From positions 1 through 17,159 of the forward strand of contig JAFAFF010000358.1 of assembly GCA_023423605.1 (NCBI GenBank): a stretch of DNA of 17,159 bases, in the 5' to 3' direction. Numbering within the stretch: position 1 is the first letter of the stretch; each line of letters opens with the position of its first letter. Source of the stretch: Pseudomonadota bacterium. Lineage in GTDB: Bacteria; Pseudomonadota; Gammaproteobacteria; Xanthomonadales; Xanthomonadaceae. Position numbers and translations under genes: made by a program. Below the pieces are notes generated by a model. The model did no database searches. It was not told the origin of the DNA and saw nothing but the letters and a program-made list of their open reading frames with translations. This document shows, one piece after another, positions 7,094 through 13,926 of this stretch.

Positions 7094-7932
7094 CGCTTCA
7101 TGGCCAGCACGCCGTCCATTGCCAGTTCGGCCTTGAAGCCGGCTTTTTCCAGGCGTTTCATCACCTCGCGGGGAACATCGCGGCCGCTGGTGAGCTTGTT
7201 CGGTGCGCCGGTGTAATGGAACAACCGGCCACCCTTGCGGATCACCCGCGACAGGTGGTCGTAGAAATGCTGCGAATACAGTTCACCGGCAATCCCGAAG
7301 CGCGGCGGATCATGCAGGATGGCATCCACGCTGTTGGCCGGCAGGTCTTCGATTTCCCTGGATACATCGCCCTGTGCCAGCTGCAGCCTGCCGCCCGCGC
7401 TGGCCGCTGCAGGGTCCGGCGACCAGGGGTTGAGGGTGCGCAGCCACAAAACATCCGGGTTCTTTTCGAACGAGCGGATCTGGCCGACGCCGGCGTCCAG
7501 GCAGCAGGCGGCGAAGTAACCCAGGCCCCCACAGGTATCCAGCACGATCTTTCCAGCCGGCGCTACCAGTTCCACCTTGCGCCGCGCATCATCGAACGGC
7601 GAAACCCTGGCCGTCGGCAGCATCTTGATGCCGTCGATTTCAAACGTAGGCGCGCCCCATGCGGTCGGCACCAGCTTGATCAGTGCCGAGCCGAACCGGG
7701 AAACCGGCGCGAACTCCTCGCCATCCCAGTAGTACAGCGTGCGGTCCTTCAGCTTGCCGGGCCAAGGATAGGCATGACCACGGAAGTGGAAGCCCTCGGC
7801 GGACACGATGACATCGTCTTCGCTGCGCGCCAGATCCAGCGAACCGTGCCAGCGGCCGGTGCCGCTTTCAAAGGCACGCCGCAGGGCAGTGGCGGTATCG
7901 CGGGTGAGCAGGGGGCCGGTGTAGTGGGGCAC
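7090..7932 (-). CDS. SAM-dependent methyltransferase resembling COG2521 (predicted archaeal methyltransferase)
   Basis: The protein has 280 residues from GTG 7932. The frame is open to a TTG at 8019 (309 residues), but the extra 29 residues look unstructured and neither start has a good ribosome site, so the start is uncertain. A Rossmann-fold methyltransferase is shown by motif I DTCGGLGY (132-139), an acidic SFEKNPDVL motif II (154-162) and motif IV HDPPRFGIAGELYS (207-220). The block from DTCGGLGY through NPWS, HDPPR, GELYS and LFHYTG resembles, from memory, the archaeal group COG2521, also likened to spermidine synthases. The substrate is unknown. It follows the MerC-like gene on the same strand and could share its transcript. 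Its TAG stop is formed by the GTAG end of a palindromic repeat. Confidence 0.8.
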   Translation of the reverse strand: MPHYTGPLLTRDTATALRRAFESGTGRWHGSLDLARSEDDVIVSAEGFHFRGHAYPWPGKLKDRTLYYWDGEEFAPVSRFGSALIKLVPTAWGAPTFEIDGIKMLPTARVSPFDDARRKVELVAPAGKIVLDTCGGLGYFAACCLDAGVGQIRSFEKNPDVLWLRTLNPWSPDPAAASAGGRLQLAQGDVSREIEDLPANSVDAILHDPPRFGIAGELYSQHFYDHLSRVIRKGGRLFHYTGAPNKLTSGRDVPREVMKRLEKAGFKAELAMDGVLAMKR

Positions 7933-8022
7933 GGCATCAGCCAGGCGGGATGGCAGGAAATGATACCCGAGGCACCCGGCTGCGCTGGGCCGCACCAGCG
8001 CGCGGCAGGGGCCGCTCAACGT

Positions 8023-8403
8023 TCAGCCATGTCGCCGGTGCCGGCGCCGGGCATTCCACACATGCGTGGCGGCCAGCAGCAGGCTGCCGCTGACCGTGAC
8101 CGGCGTTTCACTGTCATGGCTGGGCCATTCCAGTGCGCCGGCCAGCAGCAGCGCCAGGCCCAGTGCGGCCATCATCCATGCGGCGGCCGGAAGCGGCTGC
8201 AGGCGATGGGCACGCCACAGCGCGAAGCCGGTCAACGGCGCCGCAATGGCGACGAACAGCAGGTGCACCCATTCGGCTTCGGCCCAGGCACCGAACAGGG
8301 GAAGGGCGGCTGCCAGCAGCGGCAGGGCAAGGCAGTGCAGCAGGCACAGGCTGGACAGGGCCACGGCGCTGGCATCGAGCAGGGCGGCTTGGTTGGATTT
8401 CAT
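8023..8403 (-). CDS. MerC-family small integral membrane protein
   Basis: The protein has 126 residues from ATG 8403; a longer frame reaching 8484 would run into the upstream gene and through the operator, so the shorter start is preferred. It has about four hydrophobic segments (roughly 12-36, 45-63, 72-91 and 102-116). The first carries CLLHC (C20, H23, C24), the metal-ligand position typical of this family. Further possible ligands are E91, H97, H114 and a basic His-containing tail (RRRHRRHG). MerC of mercury resistance operons carries Hg(II) across the inner membrane, but there is no merR, merT, merP or merA here. The Zur-like box 20 bases upstream suggests a role in zinc supply, which is an inference. 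The methyltransferase gene lies downstream. Confidence 0.82.
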   Translation of the reverse strand: MKSNQAALLDASAVALSSLCLLHCLALPLLAAALPLFGAWAEAEWVHLLFVAIAAPLTGFALWRAHRLQPLPAAAWMMAALGLALLLAGALEWPSHDSETPVTVSGSLLLAATHVWNARRRHRRHG

Positions 8404-8422
8404 GGCGGAATCCGTTTCAGTG

Positions 8423-8441
8423 AATGTTATATAGTAACATT
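8423..8441 (-). promoter_or_regulatory. Putative Zur operator upstream of the MerC-like gene
   Basis: A perfect inverted repeat AATGTTA-TATAG-TAACATT in otherwise GC-rich DNA. It closely matches the gammaproteobacterial Zur consensus AATGTTATANTATAACATT. It lies 20 bases before the MerC-like ATG, and on the minus strand it contains TATAAC, a plausible -10 element, so bound Zur would block the promoter. Only binding data would confirm it. Confidence 0.72.
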
Positions 8442-8480
8442 GTCTGGGGTCCGAGAGATATCTGCCGAGGCACCTGCGCA

Positions 8481-10088
8481 TCACCCGTGCACCTGCAGCC
8501 GCCAGCCTGTTTCGTCCACCCGCAGCGTGTGCGTGGGCCGCATGGCGTGGTGCAGCCGCTCATCGTGGCTGACCATCACCAGCGTGCCGCGATACTGCGC
8601 CAGCAGCGTTTCCAGCGCCGCCAGCGCGCCCAGGTCCAGGGCGTTGCCGGGTTCGTCAAGCAGCAACAGGCCGGGCGCAGGCTCCGCATACAGCGCGCAG
8701 GCCAGCGCGGCCTTCAGGCGTTCGCCGGCACTGAGCGTGGCGAACGCCCGTTCGATACGCTGGGCGTCCAGCCCCAGCAGCGCCAACCGCGTGCGCAGTT
8801 CGGCCACCGCTGCTTGCGGCGCCGCGTCCCGCACTGCCTGCAACACGGTGTGGCTGCCGGTCATCCCGCTCAGCTGCTGGTCCAGCAGCGCCACCGGGAC
8901 GGCAACATGCAATTGGCCACTGCGCGGCGGCAGCTGGCCGGCCAGCATCCGCAGCAGCGTGGATTTGCCGCTGCCGTTGTCGCCGGTGATGGCCAGGCGT
9001 TGACCGCGTTGCAGGGTGAGATCGAGCGCTGCGCTGCAGCCATGCGGCAGCACCACCTGCTGCAGGTGCGCCACGCGCTGTGCGGCGTGCGGGTTGTCAG
9101 GCGCCAAGGCTGCCAGTTGCGCGCCGGCATCCACGCGCGATGCAGCCTGCCGCAGGCGTGCCGCGCTTTCGTCCAGCCGCAGTTCCTGCAGGTGCGCATG
9201 GCGTGCCGCCGTGGCCTGCGCGCGCCGCTTGGCCAGGCCAAGCAGGATCGGCGCCTGGTTCGCGGTGCGTGCGTTGCGCTCGCCACGTGCCTGCCGCTGC
9301 TGGGCACGCTGCTCCAGTTCACGCGCCTCCTGCAGTTGCCGGCGATGCTGGTGACGCGCATGTTCCAGCTGCGCCTGCGCACTGGCCAGCTGCGTTGCGC
9401 GCAGTCGGGCATAGTGGGAATACGGGCCGCTGAAACGCTGCAGGCCGCGTGCATCCAGTTCGACGATGCACTGCATGTCCTCCAGCAGCGTCCGGTCGTG
9501 ACTGATCACCAACAGGCCTGCCCGCCACTGCGAAAGCTGCTGTTGCAGCAGCGCGCGGTGTCGTGCATCGAGATGGTTGCTGGGTTCATCGAGGATCAGC
9601 CAGTCCGCGTCGCTGGCCCAGGCGCCGGAAAGTGCGACCTGCATGGCCTGGCCGCCACTCAGGCGGCTGGCTGCGTCCTGCGGGCGCAGGTCAGCTGGCA
9701 GACCCTCCTGCGCCCAGCGCTGGCGCAGGCGTTCGCGCAGATCCCAGCGGTCACCGACGGTGCTGAAATCCTCCGGGTCCACGCTGCCCTGGGCGATGCG
9801 GTCCAGCGCGGCCAGCACCGGGGCCACCGCGCACAGGTCGGCCACGGTGCCCTGCGGCCGGCCGCTGAGTGCGGGAAGCAGGAACACACGGCCGCCGCCA
9901 TGGCAGCGGCCGGCCGCAGGCGTCTCGGCACCGCAAAGCAGGCGGGCAAGCACACTCTTGCCCACGCCGTTGGCGCCAACCAGCCCGGTACGGACGGGTT
10001 CGAAGGAAAACGACAGATCGGAAAACAGGGTGCGCCCATCGGGCAGGCGGTGTGTCACGCGGTCAAGCGTGAGCGGATGCGTGGTCAT
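8481..10088 (-). CDS. ABC-F family ATPase (duplicated ATP-binding cassettes, no membrane domain)
   Basis: The protein has 535 residues from ATG 10088, chosen over the ATG seven codons upstream because GGAGG lies 4 bases before it. Cassette 1 has Walker A GANGVGKS (38-45), signature LSGGQ (143-147), Walker B LILDEP (164-169) and H-loop H197. Cassette 2 has GDNGSGKS (369-376), an atypical signature LSAGE (452-456), LLLLDEP (474-480) and H508. Between them lies a long charged, Gln/Arg/Ala-rich helical linker (about 225-340), the region that reaches the peptidyl-tRNA site in ABC-F proteins. With no transmembrane segments it should act on ribosomes, not as a transporter. Whether it is a housekeeping factor or confers antibiotic protection cannot be told from sequence. 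The MerC-like gene follows 77 bases downstream. Confidence 0.88.
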   Translation of the reverse strand: MTTHPLTLDRVTHRLPDGRTLFSDLSFSFEPVRTGLVGANGVGKSVLARLLCGAETPAAGRCHGGGRVFLLPALSGRPQGTVADLCAVAPVLAALDRIAQGSVDPEDFSTVGDRWDLRERLRQRWAQEGLPADLRPQDAASRLSGGQAMQVALSGAWASDADWLILDEPSNHLDARHRALLQQQLSQWRAGLLVISHDRTLLEDMQCIVELDARGLQRFSGPYSHYARLRATQLASAQAQLEHARHQHRRQLQEARELEQRAQQRQARGERNARTANQAPILLGLAKRRAQATAARHAHLQELRLDESAARLRQAASRVDAGAQLAALAPDNPHAAQRVAHLQQVVLPHGCSAALDLTLQRGQRLAITGDNGSGKSTLLRMLAGQLPPRSGQLHVAVPVALLDQQLSGMTGSHTVLQAVRDAAPQAAVAELRTRLALLGLDAQRIERAFATLSAGERLKAALACALYAEPAPGLLLLDEPGNALDLGALAALETLLAQYRGTLVMVSHDERLHHAMRPTHTLRVDETGWRLQVHG

Positions 10089-10115
10089 ACGACCTCCAGC
10101 AGATGCCATCGACTC

Positions 10116-10131
10116 CCCCTGCGCGCAGGGG
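10116..10131. other. 16-bp perfect palindrome in the ABC-F leader
   Basis: CCCCTGCGCGCAGGGG lies 27 bases before the ABC-F start codon on the minus strand. It could be an operator or an RNA hairpin in the 5' leader. Leader hairpins are known for some regulated ABC-F genes, but no leader peptide was identified here. Confidence 0.35.
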
Positions 10132-10144
10132 CGGGAAGAATCAG

Positions 10145-10161
10145 GCCGTCAGAAGGACGGC
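10145..10161 (-). terminator. Possible terminator downstream of the EAL gene
   Basis: GCCGTC-AGAAG-GACGGC is a 6-bp stem. Read on the minus strand it is followed by the pyrimidine-rich CTGATTCTTCCC. It lies about 105 bases after the EAL gene stop and before the ABC-F gene. The T-tract is poor. Confidence 0.35.
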
Positions 10162-10265
10162 GGCATCAGTGCCGCATCGGCGTGGACCTCCGGGTAAACG
10201 TAGCAAGTATAAGGACATGGGGATGAACGCTGGCGTGCGCCTGCGCCCCGGGATGGCGATGGCGG

Positions 10266-11858
10266 TCAGTGGCGGCGGTCGTTCTGCATGTCCGCGCGGG
10301 CGGTGCCGTACAGTTCGCGACGGCGCTGGTGGTAGGCGATGAAGGCATCGCGGCGCAGCGCCCTGGAAAACAGCCAGCCCTGCCCGAACTCGACCTGGCG
10401 GCCATGCAGATAGGCCAGCTGCGCTTCGGTTTCCACGCCTTCGGCGACCACCAGCAGGCCCAGTGTCTTGGCCATGTCGATGATGTGGCCGGTCACTGGG
10501 CTGGTGGCACTGTCGGTGCCGATCGCCTCGATGAACAGCTTGTCGATCTTCAGCGCGTCCAGCGGAAGCTGCTGCAGGTACTGCAGGTTGGAGTAACCCA
10601 CGCCGAAATCGTCGATGGCCACCGCGTGCCCGGCATGGCGTGCGGCGGAAATGACCGCGCGTGCGCGTTCGATGTCCATGAAGCCGCGTTCGGTGGCCTC
10701 CAGCCAGATCTGCTGGTTGTTGATGCCGGTGCCGGCCAGTGTGTCCGCGATGACCTTCAGCGCGCGCCCGGTGATCATGTCTTCCGGCGCGACGTTGATG
10801 GCGATGTGGACGCTGCGGTCGTTCACCAGCAGCTCGCGCATGTCCGCGACCACGCGCTCGATGACCAGGTCGGTGATGGATTCCACCAGGCCGGATTCTT
10901 CGGCCACCGGGATGAACAGGTCCGGGCGCACATCGCTGCCATCGCGCCGCTGCCATCTGACCAGCGCTTCGGCGCCTACGCAGATGCCGGTTTCCAGTTC
11001 GATGATCGGTTGGTAGACCACATGGATTTCCTTGCGGCGGATGGCCTGGGCCAGTTCGCCGCGCAGGGAGAGGTGCCGGCGTGACAGCCAGAACGCGATG
11101 CCCGCCGCTCCCAGTGCCAGCAGCGCGCTGATCGGCAGGATGGACGCCAGCTGGCGCTGGACGATGGTGCGCAGGGGCGTGCGTGGCGCAATCACGATGG
11201 CCAGCCAGTCTTCGCTGCGCGCGGTGGCGAACAGGGCGTTGTCGTCCATGCCGCTGCGGGGCTGGCGCAACAGCTCGTCCAGCAGCGTGGAATCGGGCAT
11301 GGGCTGGCGCGCGATGAGGCGGCCATCGGGCGTGGCGATGGCAAGGCGCATGTCCTGTGCGGCGATGAGATCCACGAAGTGACGCGGATCCATCAGTGCG
11401 TCGTAGTTGCCCAATCGCAAGGAGAGCATACGACGGCCATAGGCAGCGCGCGGTTGCACATCCAGCTGCACGGCGGCGCCATCGGCGGTGGTGTGGTGGG
11501 GCTCCGACCAGCGCACCGGCACCGCCGGCCGGCCCCAGGAACTGCACAACAGCTGGCCCTCGTGGAAATAGCCTATCTGGTCCACCGACGGGGTGGTGAT
11601 CACCCTGGACTGCATCAGGCGGATGTGTCCGGCGCTGCACGGTTCGAGGTGGTCCTGCTGCAACGACCGCAGTACCGCCAGCGCCTGGCTGTAGGAACGT
11701 TCGGCGCGCCCGAGCGCGCGCTCGGCGGTCTGCTGCACTTCCCTTCGTGCGGTCTGGGTGGCCTGCCGCCAGCTCATCCAGGTCATCAGTGCCATGGCCA
11801 GCATGGCGGTCAGCAGGGTCACGCCGATCATGATGAGCAGGATGCGGATGCGGTTCAT
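10266..11858 (-). CDS. CSS-motif EAL-domain cyclic-di-GMP phosphodiesterase
   Basis: The protein has 530 residues. An N-terminal membrane helix (about 5-27) and a second one (about 238-257) enclose a periplasmic CSS domain with C74 and the CSS motif at 105-107 (LLCSSWG). The cytoplasmic EAL domain (about 266-515) keeps the signature E297-A-L, INVAPEDM (N355), EATERG (E387), DDFGVGYSNL (D416, D417), K438 and AEGVET (E474), so it should hydrolyse c-di-GMP to pGpG. There is no GGDEF domain. In E. coli the equivalent PdeB/C/D/G/N proteins are controlled by the redox state of the periplasmic cysteines through DsbA/DsbB; the same control is inferred here. The start lacks a clear ribosome site. The gene is divergent from the broken transglycosylase gene. 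Confidence 0.93.
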   Translation of the reverse strand: MNRIRILLIMIGVTLLTAMLAMALMTWMSWRQATQTARREVQQTAERALGRAERSYSQALAVLRSLQQDHLEPCSAGHIRLMQSRVITTPSVDQIGYFHEGQLLCSSWGRPAVPVRWSEPHHTTADGAAVQLDVQPRAAYGRRMLSLRLGNYDALMDPRHFVDLIAAQDMRLAIATPDGRLIARQPMPDSTLLDELLRQPRSGMDDNALFATARSEDWLAIVIAPRTPLRTIVQRQLASILPISALLALGAAGIAFWLSRRHLSLRGELAQAIRRKEIHVVYQPIIELETGICVGAEALVRWQRRDGSDVRPDLFIPVAEESGLVESITDLVIERVVADMRELLVNDRSVHIAINVAPEDMITGRALKVIADTLAGTGINNQQIWLEATERGFMDIERARAVISAARHAGHAVAIDDFGVGYSNLQYLQQLPLDALKIDKLFIEAIGTDSATSPVTGHIIDMAKTLGLLVVAEGVETEAQLAYLHGRQVEFGQGWLFSRALRRDAFIAYHQRRRELYGTARADMQNDRRH

Positions 11859-11973
11859 CGTAGGCCCGTGGCAGGAGGCGTGGCGTCAGGACCGGCCGAT
11901 GGGCGGGCTGTCCGTGGCGACACCAGCCTAGCGGAACCGGCAGGAGTGCGGGGAGGACGTGCCGCGCAGGCAA

Positions 11974-11987
11974 TGCTGCATGCAGCA
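11974..11987. other. 14-bp perfect palindrome in a divergent intergenic region
   Basis: TGCTGCATGCAGCA sits in the 245-bp region between the divergent EAL and transglycosylase genes, about 116 bases before the EAL start. It could be a regulator site, but it has no recognised identity. No clear -35/-10 pair was seen in this gap. Confidence 0.25.
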
Positions 11988-12103
11988 ATGGCACTGATAT
12001 CGGGCCATGGCAGCGGCCTGAATGCGACATCCACTGCCTTCACCCGGGTTTCGCGGTGACGGGTCGAACATCCGCCGGCCTTTGCTGCCTGTCATGAACC
12101 GCG

Positions 12104-12875
12104 ATGTCCCTGCGTGTCGCCCTGCTGGTCGTACTGCTGCCGTGCCTGTCGGCGGGTGCGGTCCACGCGCGCACGGTCTACCGCTGCGTGCAGGGCACTA
12201 CCGTCAGCATGGCGACGGCACCCGAGCCCGGGTCGCGATGCACGCCGAAGGAGATCGACGATGCGGCCATACAGACGCCGAACCTGTGGGGAAACATGGG
12301 CGTTTTCAGCGGGACCCTGTATGAGCGCGAGCAGGACGGTCGGCTGGTGTATTCGACACGCAACCTGCCGGGTTCGCGTGTGTACCTGAAGTTCACCGTG
12401 GCCACGCCGCCGGGCGAGCCCGCGCATGAAGGCATGGGCAGCCTGGGGCCGGCCCAGCTGCGCCCACATGCACGGCAGTTCAAGGCGGCGGCGAAGGCGA
12501 CCGGCGTGGACGACGCATGGCTGCGCGCGATTGCCCATGCCGAGAGCGGTTTCCATGCGGCGGCGGTGTCGGCCAAGGGCGCGCAGGGCGTTATGGCTGA
12601 TGCCTGAAACCGCGCGGGAGTACGGTGTGGTTGATCCGCTGTCGGCGGCGCAGTCGATCGACGGCGGCGCACGGCACATGCGTTCGCTGCTGCGCCGTTA
12701 CAACGGCGACCGCGTGCTGGCGGCAGCCGCCTACAACGCCGGCATCGGCGCGGTGACCCGCTACAAGGGCGTGCCGCCGTATGCCGAAACGCTGGCCTAC
12801 GTGGACAAGGTGATGGCGCTGTACGCGCGCTACCGCCAAGCGCTGGGTACCGGCCCGGAAACCCCCGCGCGCTGA
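12104..12875 (+). pseudogene. Lytic transglycosylase (DUF4124-like plus SLT domain), frameshifted
   Basis: Frame 1 from ATG 12104 gives a signal peptide (MSLRVALLVVLLPCLSAGAVHA), a small cysteine-containing DUF4124-like segment (YRCVQG to SRCTP), and the first half of an SLT domain with the catalytic glutamate in AHAESGFH and then SAKGAQGVM. Translation then runs into TGA 12605-12607. The next frame continues the same domain at once with LMPETAREYGV, GGARHMRSLLRRYNGD and AYNAGIGAVTRYKG, ending at 12875. SLT domains normally read GVMQLMPET at the join, so two bases (CA of the Gln codon) appear to be missing after 12595. An intact protein would have about 257 residues and cut peptidoglycan in the periplasm. 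The catalytic Glu and AYNAG motif lie on opposite sides of the break, so the product should be inactive unless this is a sequencing error. Confidence 0.82.
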
Positions 12876-12876
12876 T

Positions 12877-12924
12877 GGGGACGGAGGTGGTTAATTGGAA
12901 TTAACTGCCTCCGTCCCCCTTTTC
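12877..12924. terminator. Large palindrome between convergent genes, probable terminator/repeat element
   Basis: Arms 12877-12896 and 12899-12918 pair over 20 bases with two mismatches and a GG loop, beginning GGGGACGGAGG and centred on TTAATTGGAATTAA. CTTTTC follows on the plus strand, as in an intrinsic terminator for the transglycosylase gene. Its left part also contains the stop codon, and its right part the last codons, of the minus-strand YciI gene. The AT-rich centre with GGGGACGGAGG ends resembles dispersed elements I recall from related genomes; it is not of the GTAG type. Confidence 0.6.
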
Positions 12925-13286
12925 TGGCGCCAGGCGTCGAGGTCGTCCAGCGGGCGGACTTCGATGCTGCCAAAACGCGCCCATGGGAAGTCGCGGGCGA
13001 TGCGCAGGGCGTCGTCGCGGTCGATGGCCTGTATGAGGTTGAAGCCGGCCAGCAGTTCGCGGGTTTCGGCGAACGGTCCGTCCAGCAGGCGCTCCTGGCC
13101 GTCGCGCACGCGCAGCGTGGACGCCTGCTCCACCGGCTGCAGCTTCTGTGATCCCAGCAGCACGCCCTGTGCCTGCAGCGCGTCGGCATGTCGCAGGCAA
13201 TCCTGCATCAGGACATCGAAGTCGGCACTGGGCAAGGCCTGCAGCAAGGCGGGGTCGATGTAGATCAGGAGCGCGTACTGCTGCAT
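12891..13286 (-). CDS. YciI/DGPF-domain protein (divergent member of the ECF42 locus)
   Basis: The protein has 131 residues from ATG 13286, supported by AAGGA with a 9-base spacer. The fold is the dimeric ferredoxin-like YCII domain. It carries the hallmark DGPF (69-72) inside LLDGPFAETRELLAGFNLIQ, with N-terminal MQQYALLIYID. YciI-type proteins are small and cytoplasmic; proposed activities are hydrolytic or chlorohydrolase-like, but the role of DGPF proteins is not established. The last residues (GTEAVNSN) and the stop lie in a large palindrome, so the native C-terminus was probably near WRQKRG. The gene is divergent from the YciI-VOC-VOC-sigma operon across 187 bp, and DGPF genes are the usual partners of ECF42 sigma factors. 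Confidence 0.87.
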   Translation of the reverse strand: MQQYALLIYIDPALLQALPSADFDVLMQDCLRHADALQAQGVLLGSQKLQPVEQASTLRVRDGQERLLDGPFAETRELLAGFNLIQAIDRDDALRIARDFPWARFGSIEVRPLDDLDAWRQKRGTEAVNSN

Positions 13287-13401
13287 GGTGCGGGATCCTT
13301 CAGGGATGGGGCCTGCATGATGGCCCAGGCCGCTGCACGCCCTGTGCTGCACTGCGGCATGCGGGGCTGCCCATGGTGGTATGGATGGATTCATCCTGGC
13401 A

Positions 13402-13428
13402 TGTCGATTTCCGTGCCTGTGGTTCGTC
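13402..13428 (+). promoter_or_regulatory. Putative ECF42-type promoter of the YciI-VOC-VOC-sigma operon
   Basis: TGTCGA (13402-13407) and CGTC (13425-13428) are separated by 17 bases. As I recall from Streptomyces work, ECF42 target promoters carry TGTCGA at -35 and CGWC at -10, which this fits. A start near 13435 would leave a leader of about 40 bases before ATG 13474. No such motif reads toward the divergent YciI gene. Confidence 0.6.
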
Positions 13429-13473
13429 GTCATCATGAAGGCCCGGCAGCTCCCGGCACGGTGGAGAATGCTC

Positions 13474-13890
13474 ATGAAAGTAATGGTCATCGTGAAGTCC
13501 AATGCCCGCATCGAAGCGGGAGAACTGCCCAGCCAGGCGGACCTGGAGGCAATGGGGCGCTTCAACGAAGAACTGGTACGCGCCGGGGTGATGCTCGCCG
13601 GCGAGGGGCTGGATGCCAGCCAGCGTGGCCACCGGGTGCGCTTCGGTGAGCAGGGGCGGCAGATCGTGCAGGGTCCGTTCGCCGATCCGCACACGCTGGT
13701 GGCAGGGTTCTGGCTGTGGCAGGTGCGTTCGCTGGAGGAGGCATTGGAGTGGGCGCAGCGCGCACCGTTTGCTGCGGGCGATGAGCTGGAACTGCGCAGG
13801 GTGATGACCGAGGAAGAATTCGGTGAGGCCTTCACCGCCGAACTGCGCGCACAGGAGCAGCGTCTGCGCGAAAGCATCGACGCCCGCTGA
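13474..13890 (+). CDS. YciI/DGPF-like protein, first gene of the ECF42 operon
   Basis: The protein has 138 residues from ATG 13474, with GGAG at 13463-13466 and a 7-base spacer; a second in-frame ATG at 13468 is less well placed. It has the YCII fold, with MKVMVIVKSN at the start and IVQGPFADPHTLVAGFWLWQ where the partner has LLDGPFAETRELLAGFNLIQ. The DGPF aspartate is therefore replaced by Gln (QGPF), which may alter activity. The C-terminal 30 residues are charged and helical (TEEEFGEAFTAELRAQEQRL). A 36-bp gap leads to the first VOC gene, and the probable ECF42 promoter lies about 45 bases upstream. Function is inferred only from family and operon; it is probably a small cytoplasmic enzyme or binding protein. 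Confidence 0.88.
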   Translation: MKVMVIVKSNARIEAGELPSQADLEAMGRFNEELVRAGVMLAGEGLDASQRGHRVRFGEQGRQIVQGPFADPHTLVAGFWLWQVRSLEEALEWAQRAPFAAGDELELRRVMTEEEFGEAFTAELRAQEQRLRESIDAR

Positions 13891-13926
13891 CGCGCGCCCC
13901 TTCTTTTTGCTACCGGAGATATCGAC

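Noticed and set aside
7216..10226. Two overlapping plus-strand open frames of about 600 codons each.
   Set aside because: They run antisense across the methyltransferase, MerC-like and ABC-F genes, which have clear motifs. Their translations are Gln/Arg/Ala-rich without recognisable domains.
10141..12030. A 629-codon minus-strand frame overlapping the EAL gene.
   Set aside because: It is an alternative frame of the same strand, rich in Arg, Pro, Gly and His, while the EAL frame has every catalytic motif.
12104..12875. Programmed frameshifting in the transglycosylase gene.
   Set aside because: No slippery heptamer or following pseudoknot is apparent at the break, and the join matches a simple loss of two bases from a conserved Gln codon.
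13287..13473. An ECF42-type promoter reading toward the divergent YciI gene.
   Set aside because: No TGTCGA occurs on the minus strand of this gap, so I did not call one.
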